Origin: Acidobacteriaceae bacterium
GTDB taxonomy: Bacteria > Acidobacteriota > Terriglobia > Bryobacterales > Bryobacteraceae
Direction of reading: 5' to 3'
Assembly: GCA_019233375.1 (NCBI GenBank)
Contig: JAFAMM010000083.1
Span: forward strand, 1 to 42,348
Length of the DNA stretch: 42,348 bases
Numbering within the stretch: position 1 is the stretch's first letter; the number at the start of each line of letters is the position of its first letter. The notes below the pieces were generated by a model. It was not told the DNA's origin and ran no database searches. It saw only the letters and a program-made list of their open reading frames with translations. Made by a program: the position numbers and the translations under genes. Of the stretch, positions 25,034 to 34,826 are shown piece by piece.

Positions 25034-25173
25034 AGGAAGGCAATACAGTTTGATCTGAAAGAGGTAAGTCGCGGACGATCCGCGCACTCAGAAACGAAAC
25101 TTTGCGTAAGAGGTGACTCACTACTCACGCTCGATGGACGATTAGGTTTGTAGCGAGGATTCTGAAGCGATCT

Positions 25174-26109
25174 ATGAAGGTTCTGGTAGCCGATGACAGC
25201 GCAACATCGCGACAGATGTTGCGGTCTGTGCTGGCGAAGTGGGGCTATGAAGTCGTTTTGGCTGAAAACGGTGCGGAGGCGTGGGACATTCTTGCGGATG
25301 CCGACCCGCCGCCGATGGCGATTCTCGATTGGGTGATGCCGCATTTAAGCGGGCCTGAGGTGTGCCGCCGGGTCCGCGATACACACCGGGAACCGTACAC
25401 CTACATCCTTCTTTTGACTTCAAAGAACACCAAAGGCGAAACGGTGGAGGGTCTCGAAGCGGGTGCCGACGATTACATCGTAAAGCCGTTCGATCAGCAT
25501 GAATTGCAGGTCAGGCTCCGGGCGGGCAAGCGCATCATCGACCTGCAGATGGATCTTCTCGAAGCGCGCGAGGAATTGCGGGAGCGAGCAAACAAAGACT
25601 TGCTTACCATGCTGCCGAACCGTTCCGCTATCTGGACGGTGCTTCGCCAGGAGATTTCCCGGTGTCACCGCGATAACCGGACGGTCGGAGTTATTCTGCT
25701 CGACATCGATCATTTCAAGCGAATCAACGACAGCTACGGGCACTTTGCCGGAGACACCGTACTGCGCGAGACCGCCATGCGCTTGAGAAGCAATATGCGG
25801 CCTTACGACCAAGTGGGGCGCTACGGTGGCGAGGAGTTCCTGGTTGTTCTTCCAAACTGCGACCTCGAGCAGGCCAGCCATCAGGCGGAGCGCATGCGAC
25901 ACCGTCTTGAGGAGACCTGCATCTCGCTCGAAGGCATTGAAATTACGATTTCGGCGAGCTTCGGCGTCACGGTTTCCGACGGCTCCGAAAAGGATCCAGA
26001 CGTGTTCGTCCGTGTAGCGGATGAAGCCCTATACCGGGCAAAAGCAACGGGCCGTAATTGCGTTTCCAGGCTTACGCTCGAGGAGTCGACTCACTGGCAC
26101 CCATGCTGA
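25174..26109 (+). CDS. response regulator with GGDEF domain (diguanylate cyclase)
   Basis: A 311-residue two-domain protein. Receiver domain (1-120): acidic pair in VADDSA, phospho-acceptor Asp52 in AILDWVMP, Lys104 in YIVKPF. A short linker helix follows. GGDEF domain (about 135-305): NKDLLTMLPNR, VILLDIDHFKRIND, RYGGEEF (active site 218-222), ASFGVTV. GGEEF is an active form, so it should make cyclic di-GMP from two GTP when phosphorylated. RPYD (209-212), five residues before GGEEF, is the inhibitory I-site seen in PleD. No partner kinase adjoins. The layout resembles PleD/WspR-type single-receiver cyclases. Confidence 0.94.
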   Translation: MKVLVADDSATSRQMLRSVLAKWGYEVVLAENGAEAWDILADADPPPMAILDWVMPHLSGPEVCRRVRDTHREPYTYILLLTSKNTKGETVEGLEAGADDYIVKPFDQHELQVRLRAGKRIIDLQMDLLEAREELRERANKDLLTMLPNRSAIWTVLRQEISRCHRDNRTVGVILLDIDHFKRINDSYGHFAGDTVLRETAMRLRSNMRPYDQVGRYGGEEFLVVLPNCDLEQASHQAERMRHRLEETCISLEGIEITISASFGVTVSDGSEKDPDVFVRVADEALYRAKATGRNCVSRLTLEESTHWHPC

Positions 26110-26130
26110 GCCGGCCGAAGTCGACGTGAC

Positions 26131-26139
26131 TGCTATACT
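26131..26139 (+). promoter_or_regulatory. extended -10 promoter of tRNA-Arg
   Basis: TGCTATACT, an extended -10 (TGN plus TATACT, 5 of 6), ends ten bases before the tRNA-Arg gene. No -35 is evident. The same TGCTATNCT form precedes tRNA-Ala at 3500. Confidence 0.5.
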
Positions 26140-26149
26140 GTGGTCTGTT

Positions 26150-26223
26150 GCGCCCGTAGCTCAGTTGGATAGAGCGTCTGGCTACGAACCAGAAGGTCGG
26201 GTGTTCGAATCACTCCGGGCGCA
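26150..26223 (+). tRNA. tRNA-Arg (anticodon ACG)
   Basis: 74 bases folding as a tRNA: acceptor GCGCCCG with CGGGCGC and discriminator A at 26223. The anticodon stem TCTGG/CCAGA encloses loop CTACGAA, giving anticodon ACG (normally read as inosine-CG, arginine codons CGU/CGC/CGA). The T arm GGGTG/CACTC encloses TTCGAAT. CCA is not encoded (CTA follows), unlike tRNA-Ala in this window, so CCA must be added after transcription. Confidence 0.95.
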
Positions 26224-26272
26224 CTAGTACCCACTCTGAGGCTCTACGGACCGGACCGGCTCTACGGACGAA

Positions 26273-27847
26273 ATGGGGGCAGACCAGCCTCTGACTGAAT
26301 CTAAGAACAAAGGCCCGATACGCCGCGGCGTTGCGATCGATGCCGCGCGCCAGCAGAATGCTCAAACACCTCTGAGGCGGGCTTGGTGGCTTCTCGCCGC
26401 TGCCGCTTTGGCGGTATTCCTCGTTCTCACCATCGGCTATTCGGTGACCCGCAGCCCCTGGTGGGACGAAGGGATGTTTGCCGACGTCGCCATGCACTTC
26501 CGGAACACGGGGCATCTCGGCAGCATCGTCCTCGCTCCGCACGGATACCTGAATTGGCCCGGCGTTCACGAGTACACTTACTGGCAACTCCCGCTATACC
26601 TGCTAACTGAAGGCGTTTGGCTGCGTATGGTTCCCGCTACCATTCAATACGCCCGCCTGCTTTCGGTCATATGGGGCTGTGTTTACTTGGCCGCCTGGTT
26701 TCTGTTTGTGCGAGGCCTCACCGGGGACGGAGCTCTGTCCACGTTTGTCACGGCGGTCGTTGCGATGGATTATGCGGTGCTGTCGGCCGCCTCTGATGCT
26801 CGGATGGATATGATGTGCGCAGCCCTGGGCGAATTGGGCCTGGCCAGTTATGTCAGTTTACGCACCTCGAAACCGATTCTGGCCACGGCATTAGCGGGCC
26901 TTTTCGGAGCCGCTTCGCTGTTCTGTCATCCAATGGGCGCGGTGACCACGGTATCCATAATCGCGATCATTCTCTTTCTTGATCGGCGCAGCATTTGCTG
27001 GCGCGGCGTGCCCTTCGCGGCCTTGTTCTATCTCGTTGGTTTCGCGCTTTGCATACGGTATGCAATGGAGAACGCCGCCATCTATCACGCGCAAAGCTCG
27101 GCAGCGGCATCTTACCGCATCGCGACGGTAGCCGGCGCGCTTCACAGCATTCTGTATGACCTCCGCAACCGGTATTTCGCGTATTACTTCTGGTTTCTTG
27201 AAGGCGCGGCTCGCCTGAAGGTTTGCTCGCTGCTGTTCGGATTAGCGGGAGTCGCAGGAATTGCACTGACGCCCCGGCTACGCTCAGAAGTACTCGGGAA
27301 GGTGCTGCTGTTGCTTGCCGCCATTACATACGTGTGCGTGGCGCTGGTTGATAATCAGGACTTTCCGATTTACTTTATCTACAGCGCTCCCGTACTGACC
27401 GTCTGCGGAGCATTTTGGGCTTATCGTTGCTGGGCGCGACCCCTGATCTGGCGGTCCGCGGCGGGCGCGCTGCTCGTCGCGGCAACCATCGCCTCAACAG
27501 GCGCGTTTGCGGTGAAGATACACGCCAACGATTTTCGCCGGCAATATCTGTCCGCAGTGCAGGTGATTAAGGCGAACCTGCCTGCCGGGGGTACGGTTTT
27601 TGGCGGCGCCGAACTAGGTTTCGCGCTAGGATTCGGACCGCAGCTTGTCGATGATCGTTACCTCGGCTATGGCTCGAGGGCGCCGTTACCCGCGCTTTAC
27701 GTGATGGATCCGAATTACGTCGGAATGCGGTCTGAAAAAACGGCGTGGCAGGAGTCGCGAAAGACTCTGGCCAAACAGTACCGCCTTATTTACCGGAATC
27801 AGATCTATCGAATTTATCTGCGCGACGATCTTCCGAAACGGTCGTGA
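26273..27847 (+). CDS. GT39/ArnT-like polytopic membrane glycosyltransferase
   Basis: A 524-residue membrane protein of the PMT_2 (GT-C fold) type, which moves sugars from polyprenyl-phosphate donors to lipids or proteins on the outer face of the inner membrane. The first membrane helix (about 38-58, AWWLLAAAALAVFLVLTIGY) is followed by an external loop with WWDEGMFADVAMHF; Asp65-Glu66 fit the catalytic acidic pair of GT-C enzymes. About nine to eleven further helices are seen, then a C-terminal soluble part (about 410-524). Donor and acceptor are unknown. It begins 49 bases after tRNA-Arg and converges on lptFG; being alone, it offers no pathway context. Confidence 0.8.
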   Translation: MGADQPLTESKNKGPIRRGVAIDAARQQNAQTPLRRAWWLLAAAALAVFLVLTIGYSVTRSPWWDEGMFADVAMHFRNTGHLGSIVLAPHGYLNWPGVHEYTYWQLPLYLLTEGVWLRMVPATIQYARLLSVIWGCVYLAAWFLFVRGLTGDGALSTFVTAVVAMDYAVLSAASDARMDMMCAALGELGLASYVSLRTSKPILATALAGLFGAASLFCHPMGAVTTVSIIAIILFLDRRSICWRGVPFAALFYLVGFALCIRYAMENAAIYHAQSSAAASYRIATVAGALHSILYDLRNRYFAYYFWFLEGAARLKVCSLLFGLAGVAGIALTPRLRSEVLGKVLLLLAAITYVCVALVDNQDFPIYFIYSAPVLTVCGAFWAYRCWARPLIWRSAAGALLVAATIASTGAFAVKIHANDFRRQYLSAVQVIKANLPAGGTVFGGAELGFALGFGPQLVDDRYLGYGSRAPLPALYVMDPNYVGMRSEKTAWQESRKTLAKQYRLIYRNQIYRIYLRDDLPKRS

Positions 27848-27862
27848 TGTTATAACGCCGCA

Positions 27863-30214
27863 TCAGGTCTTCATCCGCGCCATCAAATACAGACCGGCGA
27901 GCGAAAAGATAATATCCGGCGACCACGCCGCCATCACAGCGGGTAATTGGTTCAAGTCCCCCACCTGCTCGAACAAAGTGCCGATCGTCCAATACGCGAT
28001 CGCCACTCCAAAGCTGATGCCCACGCCCGTCATCGCTCCGCGGTTGCCGGCGATGAAGGCAAACGGGATACTCAGAATGGCCATGATGAGCGCGAAGAGC
28101 GGAACGGCGAATTTCTTGTAGTACTGCACCTGAAGCGGGATCGTATCGAGCCCACTGGCTTTGAGTTCGCGAATGTACTGGCCGAGTTCCTGAAAATTCA
28201 TCTCCTTGTACTCTTTCTCCTCGCGAACGAACCACGAAGGTGGTTCCGTCAGTTCCGAAAAAATCGCCGTTTTGCCATAAAAAGACCGGTAGCTATTACC
28301 GTTCTGCGTATCGATCTGGGTAATGCCATTTTCGAAGACCCAGGCGTGCTTTGCGTCGTTCCACCGGGCCCATTGCGCCGAGACTTGGCGTGCCACGCGA
28401 AAGGTGGCGGGGTCCAATTCGTACACGTTCACGTTCGACATGATCGACCTGCGGCCATCGAACGCCTGGTAATTATAGATCCTCGAGCCCTGGCCATACA
28501 CCCATTTGCGATTGGGATTGAGATAACTCGCCACCGCCTTATTCTTGATGATGGCCCGCAGACGTTCCTGCCGCCGGTTCGCCTCCGGAATATAGTAGTG
28601 ATCGAACGTGAACAGCAGGCCGCTTAAGACAAAGCTCACCACTAGCACCGGAGCCGCCAGCCGGTGCACACTGATGCCGCTCGCCTTGAACGCCGTGACC
28701 TCGTTGTATTTGGTCAGAATGCCGAAGCAGATCAACGAGGCAACGAGTGTGCCGATCGGTGTGAGCTGATAGACAAGACTCGGCGCCAAGTGCCAGAGAT
28801 AATCCACCATGGTTGACATAGCGATGTCGTTCTTGATCATGTCGCCCAGGAGCTCGAAAAACGTGAAAACCTCGATCAGCGCCACAAGCGCTGCCAGCAG
28901 CACGCAGAAATAGAACAGGAATCCGTTCAGGACGTACGCATCGATGAGCATTGGCCGGAGCCCGAAGCGCCGTATGCCGCCGAAACGGATCTGCCGTGCT
29001 CCGGGCACGGGGCGCAGGTCACCGAGACGCTTCCAGACTCTCTGTGCAATAGTTTTGAGCGCGCCCGCCCAGTCTCGGTCGCCGGGCCGCTCCAGTCTCG
29101 ATACAAGAAATAAACCGGCGATCAGGAATATGGCGTCGGGCGTCCAGACCGCTACCGGAACGGGAAGGCTTCCCTTCTTCGCCAGTCCGATCAAAGTGAT
29201 AAAGCCCAGATAGTAAACGAAGGCGAGCAGCACCGTCATGACGAAGGCCATGGACTTGCCGCCTTTGCGCGAAGAGACGCCGAGAGGGATGCCGACAAGC
29301 GCGAGTAGAACGCAGGCGAGCGGCAGTGCGAACCTTTGATGCAGCTCAATGGCGGCATCCACGTAGTCCTCGCGCGAAAGGTCATGCCGGCGATACACGC
29401 GTTTATATAAAGGGCCGGTATCCATCTCCTGCACGGTCTTGTTCACCTGCAGCTCTTCCGGCTTTTGCGCCTGCAGCGTCCAGACCTGGTTTGGGGCGGC
29501 GGTGAGAACAAAGTGGCCGTCTTTGTCCCGCTCCGTAGAGCGGTAGTTCCGCATGTCGAGAATAATCCGGTTATTGGCGGCATCGGCGTGCGGAATTGCC
29601 TCTTGCGCGACGATGATACGCGGTCCGGAGCCGCGGTTCTTTCCCTGCCGCTGCAATTCATCGGAAGGAGTCACGTCGGCGATGAACACCTGGCCCCAAA
29701 TGATCTGCTTCGCGACCGTCTCCACGTTGCCGACATACAGAACGGTGTTTGGAAACTGTTCATCGAAAATGCGCGTTTCGATATTGCCCGTTAACTGCGC
29801 CGCGGCAAAATTGCGCGCGACCATGGATTCGAGATGCAGCGAAAGCGGCGTGAGCCATAGGGACGCTATCGCGGTTAGACACAAAGCGCCAAACGCAAAC
29901 AACAGCACTGGACGCACGATGGAAACGCTGGAGATTCCGGCGGCGCGCATCGCGGTAATTTCGCTGTCGGCTGACATGCGGCTGAGGCCGATCAAAATAC
30001 CGACCAGCACGCCCAGCGGCAGCGCGAACGGAATGGTTGACGGCAGCGCATACAGCAGCAGCTTCGCCACCACCGCCGGCGGCGCCGATGTTTTCACCAG
30101 CAGCGACGAAAGCCGCTCGATCGTGCGGAGGAACAGAACAAAAATAAACAGCAGCGTGCCGAGCGTCGCGCTGGTGAAGATTTCCTTGAAGATGGCCCGG
30201 CTAAGAATGCGCAT
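27863..30214 (-). CDS. LPS export permease, LptF and LptG fused in one chain
   Basis: In most Gram-negative bacteria LptF and LptG are separate, roughly 360-residue permeases of the LptB2FG exporter that lifts lipopolysaccharide out of the inner membrane. This 783-residue chain contains both. The LptF half (about 1-370) opens MRILSRAIFKEIFTSATLGTLL in type and has the coupling helix SADSEITAMRAAGIS. A periplasmic jelly-roll part then leads into further membrane helices. After a linker (about 375-410) the LptG half starts with MLIDAYVLNGFLFYF and its own coupling helix YNEVTAFKASGIS, periplasmic domain and last helices. It starts four bases after the TldE-like gene, at the end of the uvrA unit. 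lptB is not in the window. Confidence 0.93.
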   Translation of the reverse strand: MRILSRAIFKEIFTSATLGTLLFIFVLFLRTIERLSSLLVKTSAPPAVVAKLLLYALPSTIPFALPLGVLVGILIGLSRMSADSEITAMRAAGISSVSIVRPVLLFAFGALCLTAIASLWLTPLSLHLESMVARNFAAAQLTGNIETRIFDEQFPNTVLYVGNVETVAKQIIWGQVFIADVTPSDELQRQGKNRGSGPRIIVAQEAIPHADAANNRIILDMRNYRSTERDKDGHFVLTAAPNQVWTLQAQKPEELQVNKTVQEMDTGPLYKRVYRRHDLSREDYVDAAIELHQRFALPLACVLLALVGIPLGVSSRKGGKSMAFVMTVLLAFVYYLGFITLIGLAKKGSLPVPVAVWTPDAIFLIAGLFLVSRLERPGDRDWAGALKTIAQRVWKRLGDLRPVPGARQIRFGGIRRFGLRPMLIDAYVLNGFLFYFCVLLAALVALIEVFTFFELLGDMIKNDIAMSTMVDYLWHLAPSLVYQLTPIGTLVASLICFGILTKYNEVTAFKASGISVHRLAAPVLVVSFVLSGLLFTFDHYYIPEANRRQERLRAIIKNKAVASYLNPNRKWVYGQGSRIYNYQAFDGRRSIMSNVNVYELDPATFRVARQVSAQWARWNDAKHAWVFENGITQIDTQNGNSYRSFYGKTAIFSELTEPPSWFVREEKEYKEMNFQELGQYIRELKASGLDTIPLQVQYYKKFAVPLFALIMAILSIPFAFIAGNRGAMTGVGISFGVAIAYWTIGTLFEQVGDLNQLPAVMAAWSPDIIFSLAGLYLMARMKT

Positions 30215-30218
30215 CGAA

Positions 30219-31997
30219 CTAACGCCGTGTGATCAGGGCGGGCGGCGGTACGGCCGGAGCCTTGGCAGCTTCGTTATCGGCTCTTAGCAGCTCGACATTA
30301 TTGAACAGCAGGGATGGACACACAACAGACGAAAGAGTCGCGTCCGAGCCGGCGTCGGCGATGTTGAAAGCCGATCCATTGGTGATGTAATTCAAAACGA
30401 AGCTCTCGCTCGATGCTCCCTCCAGCGCGCGAAGGTTTTTCGCGCTGAAATCGCCAAACCGAAAACCGCGTACCAACTCCTCCCGGCCGTCCGGATAGAC
30501 GCGGAAGGCGAGCAGGGGCGGCGTCAGCGTTCGGCTATAACCGTTCTTTTGCAACTGCTGCTCCAGGCCCTCGAGTTCTTCTACCCTGGCGGTAGATGGG
30601 AAGTCCAGGCGGCGGATCAACAGACCATACTTTAAACCGGCTGCCTTCACGTTTTCGATTAGTTTCGCTTTCAGTGCGGCGCCACTGACTGTTTCGGCGG
30701 CCTGAACGAAAAGGTTCCCGATCACCGCTTGTTCGGATTCAAACGGACCCGGCAACCGGCCGTGCCCGTTTGACGAATCGTAGCCCGCCACAGGTTCGCG
30801 GCTGGAAAGAAAGTTTTTCAGCGTACCTTTCTCCACCAGAGTAACCCGGGTTGCGGGAACGCCCTCATCATCCACGTCGTACTGGCCGGCCAAAACCTGA
30901 CCGTGAAATGAGCGCTCCCGGGCATCGTCCACAATGGTCAGCCAATCAGGGGCAACTTTTGCGCCTGCACGGGACGCCCACACGCTCTCGAGCGGCTGCG
31001 CACGCGCGGCCTCTTCCGGCGGCGCCAGCGGCTTTCGCTGTAGCCGCAGCGCGTCCGTGAGTACCTGGGCCATCATTTCGGCGGCCGCCTCGCCCTCGAA
31101 CAGCACCGGCCCGGTGTAGTCTTCCGCAACCGCCGCCCTCGTCAGATCGCGGGTCTCTCGCGCGACGGAATCTACCGCATTATTCAGATCTTCTTCCGAC
31201 GGTAGTTGGCCGGCTTCGAGCAAAGCGATCAGGCGGTGGTTCCATACTCGCGTCCCATTACCTGCCAAAGCAGTCGCGCGAATCTCTATATCGGCCAGAT
31301 CTTGCGGTATGCGGATCACTGTGCCTTCCGTATTCGCCACGCGGTAGGTAGAAGTGATTTGCCGCAGCCTGACATTCGAGGTCGCAACTTCAGGGAACAG
31401 CCGGAATCGCCCGGAAAGTCTTCCGGCGAGGGACTCCCACGCCTGCTGGTCCACTTCGCTGTTGGTGGACGAGAGAATCACCGTTGTGGGCTTGGCGGGC
31501 GCGAAGTCAGGGACGGGATCGGGTTCGGCGATCTCACGCAAAGCATTCCGCTTCCGCGCGATCTCATCGGTTGCTGCCTTATAGCTTGCGTCCGTCAGCA
31601 GCCACAACGCCGTGCGCATTGCGCCGTAATTATCATCGACAGGAAAGAGGCCGCTGTTCGCCTCCCTGGAAAAGACCGAATTTGTGTTGTCGAATTTGTA
31701 GCTTCCCACCCGAACCGCCACTCGTGGCTGCCGCAGGTGAAGGCGGTTTGAGCTGGTGATGCCGCCAAGGCTGGCAGTTACGGTCAGTTGATTGGAGTCA
31801 CTGACCGAATATTGAACGAAATATGGCTCGTCGAGATCCTTCAGGTGCAATGTCTTCGAGCGCTGCAGCTCGTCTAGCATCGCGCGAAGCTGGACGTCCC
31901 GCCGGATCTCGGCCGGCAGCGGCGTTTCTGCCGCTCTCATACCCACCGCGGCAGCGAGCAGCGCCGTCGCGTAGCGAAGCGCAGACAGGCGCGCCAT
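30219..31997 (-). CDS. TldE/PmbA-like inactive partner, predicted exported
   Basis: A 592-residue TldD/PmbA-family protein. The N-terminus (LSALRYATALLAAAVGMRAAE) looks like a signal peptide. The middle and C-terminal parts follow the family: YDVDDEGVPATRVTLVEKGTL, SSNGHGR and the YPDGREELVRG block. At the place of the TldD zinc motif it has FEGEAAAEMMAQ, with no HExxxH, so it should be the non-catalytic partner, as TldE (PmbA) is in E. coli. Known TldD/E complexes are cytosolic peptidases that trim ribosomal peptides and CcdA; an exported pair is unusual. GGAGGT lies ten bases before ATG 31997, one base after the TldD-like stop. Confidence 0.85.
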   Translation of the reverse strand: MARLSALRYATALLAAAVGMRAAETPLPAEIRRDVQLRAMLDELQRSKTLHLKDLDEPYFVQYSVSDSNQLTVTASLGGITSSNRLHLRQPRVAVRVGSYKFDNTNSVFSREANSGLFPVDDNYGAMRTALWLLTDASYKAATDEIARKRNALREIAEPDPVPDFAPAKPTTVILSSTNSEVDQQAWESLAGRLSGRFRLFPEVATSNVRLRQITSTYRVANTEGTVIRIPQDLADIEIRATALAGNGTRVWNHRLIALLEAGQLPSEEDLNNAVDSVARETRDLTRAAVAEDYTGPVLFEGEAAAEMMAQVLTDALRLQRKPLAPPEEAARAQPLESVWASRAGAKVAPDWLTIVDDARERSFHGQVLAGQYDVDDEGVPATRVTLVEKGTLKNFLSSREPVAGYDSSNGHGRLPGPFESEQAVIGNLFVQAAETVSGAALKAKLIENVKAAGLKYGLLIRRLDFPSTARVEELEGLEQQLQKNGYSRTLTPPLLAFRVYPDGREELVRGFRFGDFSAKNLRALEGASSESFVLNYITNGSAFNIADAGSDATLSSVVCPSLLFNNVELLRADNEAAKAPAVPPPALITRR

Positions 31998-31998
31998 G

Positions 31999-33774
31999 CT
32001 AATTGACCTCCGGCCGGGGCAGGATAGGCGGTCGCAACTGCTCGTTTTGCTTGCGCTGCGTCTCGATCTCGGATACGAGAATGGCCGGCGATGTCGCCGA
32101 AACAGGAACGTTCCCCGACTCGGCGCCGCAATACCCGTTGAACACCTCTTTCCTGTCTGATGTCGCGATGATCTTCTGAAAGCTGGCGAGCGGCGTCCCG
32201 ACTATATCTACGCCGCGGATCAGTTCGTCCGGCCGGCCATCCGGGTAGACGCGATACACAACGAGCGGCACTACTGTAAATGCCTGCAATCCGCGCCGGC
32301 CCGTGGTTGTGTATCCGCTCGACACTTCCTCGAAATATAGGCCGTAAGGTTTGCCCTGCCGCTTAACTTCTTCGATCAACCTCGATCGCAGCTCCTGGTT
32401 TGAGACCTGCTTTGACGACTCGACAATCAGGTTCGACTGGCGCGAGACGACTTCATAGCCGGGCTGACGGCGGCCATGCCCATTTGAATGCGCGAACTCG
32501 CCTACCGGCGAGCGCGAAAGCAGAAACGTCTTCAGGACGCCGCGATCGACCACCGTCACGGGCCGCGCTTTCACCCCCTCATCGTCATACTCGTACGCGC
32601 CGATGAGATCCATTCCGGCCTCCGCCTTCCGCGTCGGGTCAAACGCGACGCTCATGAAATCAGGCAGAACCTTCTGGCCGACCATTTTCGTGAAGGTCTG
32701 GCCATCTTCGATGTCCTTCTGTCTGTGCCCCTCTACCCGGTGGCCGAAAATCTCATGAAAGAACACCGCCGAAGCCCGGCCCGAGAGTATAGCCGGGCAA
32801 ACGATCGGCTCGGCGGGCGGCGCCGCGACCAGCCGGTCCAGCATGCTGGCCAGATCCTGCACCCGCTTCTGAATCAGATCATCGGCAGGAAAATGGCTCG
32901 GGTCGCTCGCCTCGAAGCCGGCAAAATCACTCAGGCCCATGCCGTCAGGAGCAAGCGCCGAGCCCTCTATCTCGACGCGAAACAGATCGCTGCCGAGCTG
33001 AATCGCGCTTCCCTCGGTATTGACAAAAGTCTTGATCTCCCGTTGTGCACGAAACGTCACGCTCGAGCCCAGGATCTTTGGGTGCTTGTTAAATTCGCCT
33101 GACCAGGTCCGAACTTTACCCGCCCATGCGTCCATATCGTAGCCGTATTTCTCTGGCAAGTGCGAATAAACTGCCGCGGGTTCTGAAGAAAAGTCGGGGT
33201 CTGTCTTGTCCTGCTGCGCAATCAACTGCTCGTCGGTCGTAAGCTGAAGCAGTCTTCGCGAAGCCAGTTTGTAGACACGGTCGGATTCGGCCCAGAGCGT
33301 TCGATTGATCTGATTCGCATCGTTGTCTATGCTCAGTGGTGCGAACATCGTAAACTCACCGCGCGACCCTTTATACGGATGGTAATTATCGAAGTCTGCT
33401 GATCCGACCCGAATCGTTGTGTCGACACCTCGAACGCGCGAATGCACGTTGGCCATGAGCGCTCCCAGGCTTGCGGCTGCCGAATCGACCTGCTCCTCTG
33501 TCACTTCGTACGCCATGTAATAAGGCGCCGGATCGGCTTTGTTTTTGAGAATCGCAAACTCGCGATTCAGCTCGCCTTTGAGTAGGTCTATCAGCGCGGG
33601 GGGCGCGTCCGGAACTGCGGCGGCTGCCAGCGAGAGTGCCGCCGCTCCCGTCAAGGCGAGCGCACAACACTTTAGCCCCCGCGCGCGCAGAGGCCGGAGA
33701 TCCCATGCACGCTGGGGTAAGTTCAGACGCAAATTAAAGGATAACAGCAGAGTTGAACGCGACGCGCGTGTCAA
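31999..33774 (-). CDS. TldD-like zinc metallopeptidase, predicted exported
   Basis: A 591-residue TldD-family peptidase. The zinc motif HExxxH is present (HEIFGH, residues 340-345, in [15 protein letters not shown]). It is followed by the family blocks [26 protein letters not shown] and [15 protein letters not shown]. It also has an N-terminal hydrophobic stretch ([18 protein letters not shown], about residues 36-53) and a possible cleavage site after it, preceded by a long basic region. The only in-frame start near the mtnA stop is TTG 33774 (TTGA overlap); another TTG 14 codons in is possible. With the neighbouring TldE-like protein it should form a heterodimeric peptidase. Substrate unknown. 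Confidence 0.87.
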   Translation of the reverse strand: MTRASRSTLLLSFNLRLNLPQRAWDLRPLRARGLKCCALALTGAAALSLAAAAVPDAPPALIDLLKGELNREFAILKNKADPAPYYMAYEVTEEQVDSAAASLGALMANVHSRVRGVDTTIRVGSADFDNYHPYKGSRGEFTMFAPLSIDNDANQINRTLWAESDRVYKLASRRLLQLTTDEQLIAQQDKTDPDFSSEPAAVYSHLPEKYGYDMDAWAGKVRTWSGEFNKHPKILGSSVTFRAQREIKTFVNTEGSAIQLGSDLFRVEIEGSALAPDGMGLSDFAGFEASDPSHFPADDLIQKRVQDLASMLDRLVAAPPAEPIVCPAILSGRASAVFFHEIFGHRVEGHRQKDIEDGQTFTKMVGQKVLPDFMSVAFDPTRKAEAGMDLIGAYEYDDEGVKARPVTVVDRGVLKTFLLSRSPVGEFAHSNGHGRRQPGYEVVSRQSNLIVESSKQVSNQELRSRLIEEVKRQGKPYGLYFEEVSSGYTTTGRRGLQAFTVVPLVVYRVYPDGRPDELIRGVDIVGTPLASFQKIIATSDRKEVFNGYCGAESGNVPVSATSPAILVSEIETQRKQNEQLRPPILPRPEVN

Positions 33775-34826
33775 CTACTCTTCGTTAACCTGCGCAGAGA
33801 GTTTTCATAAGGCGCCCGTGCTATGCCGTGTTCGGTAACAATGGCCGATATATAGCGGTTCGGAGTGACATCGAACGCCGGGTTAGCCACATGGACTCCG
33901 AGTGGCGCAATCGGCTCTCCTTGCAGGTTGGTTACTTCTGTTGCAGCGCGTTCCTCAATCGGGATATCGTCACCCGAGGCCAATGACAGATCGAGCGTCG
34001 AGATCGGCGCGGCAACATAAAATGGCACGCCGTTCTCCTTCGCCAGAACGGCTACGCCGTACGTGCCGATCTTGTTCGCCACATCGCCGTTTGCCGCGAT
34101 GCGGTCAGCACCCACCACAACGCACCCGATACGGCCGCTTTTCAAAAAATGCCCGGCCATGTTGTCCGTGATCAGAGTGGTCTCGATGCCATCACGCTGC
34201 AGCTCCCAGGCGGTAAGCCGGGCGCCTTGCAGCAATGGCCGAGTCTCATCCACCAAAACATCGATTTTCTTGCCGGCCCGCACAGCGGCGCGGATAACGC
34301 CCAGCGCCGTTCCGAAACCGGCGGTGGCCAGCGCGCCCGCATTGCAGTGCGTTAAGACCGTTTTGCGATCAGGGACCAAGGGCGCACCGTGCCGCCCCAT
34401 AGCCTCGTTGATGGCGATATCCTCCTCGCGAATTTTCTGCGCCTCGGCTATCAGCCGGTCGCGAATCTGCTCCAACCGCTCATGACGCACCGAAGCGTAC
34501 ACGCGCTGCATGCGATCGAGCGCCCAAAACAGATTCACCGCCGTCGGTCTTGTTTTCGCCAGCGTGTCACAGATGACCGGCATCTGCGCATCGATATCTT
34601 CGAATTCCAGAGCGCCTAGCGCGACCCCCATCGCCGCGGCAACGCCGATCGCCGGAGCACCGCGAATCACCATGCTCCGAATCGCCTCGGCCATCTCTTT
34701 ATACGTACGGCACGTCACGAATGTGGTTTCAAGAGGCAAACGCCGCTGATCGATCATGACCACACCGTCAGGTGTCCACTCGATCGTCTCAATTGTCTTT
34801 TGTGTAAGAACAGCAGTCTCGGTCAT
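33771..34826 (-). CDS. mtnA: S-methyl-5-thioribose-1-phosphate isomerase
   Basis: Methionine salvage enzyme turning the aldose sugar phosphate into the ribulose form. 351 residues from ATG 34826; the open frame reaches 35252, but that part lies under the CPBP gene and lacks family similarity. Diagnostic parts: [33 protein letters not shown], Cys161 in [12 protein letters not shown] and Asp241 in [19 protein letters not shown], matching the known catalytic Cys/Asp pair. Other salvage genes (mtnK, mtnB, mtnC) are absent from the window. The related eIF2B-like and ribose-1,5-bisphosphate isomerases are less likely. The start overlaps the CPBP stop (ATGA). Confidence 0.95.
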   Translation of the reverse strand: MTETAVLTQKTIETIEWTPDGVVMIDQRRLPLETTFVTCRTYKEMAEAIRSMVIRGAPAIGVAAAMGVALGALEFEDIDAQMPVICDTLAKTRPTAVNLFWALDRMQRVYASVRHERLEQIRDRLIAEAQKIREEDIAINEAMGRHGAPLVPDRKTVLTHCNAGALATAGFGTALGVIRAAVRAGKKIDVLVDETRPLLQGARLTAWELQRDGIETTLITDNMAGHFLKSGRIGCVVVGADRIAANGDVANKIGTYGVAVLAKENGVPFYVAAPISTLDLSLASGDDIPIEERAATEVTNLQGEPIAPLGVHVANPAFDVTPNRYISAIVTEHGIARAPYENSLRRLTKSS

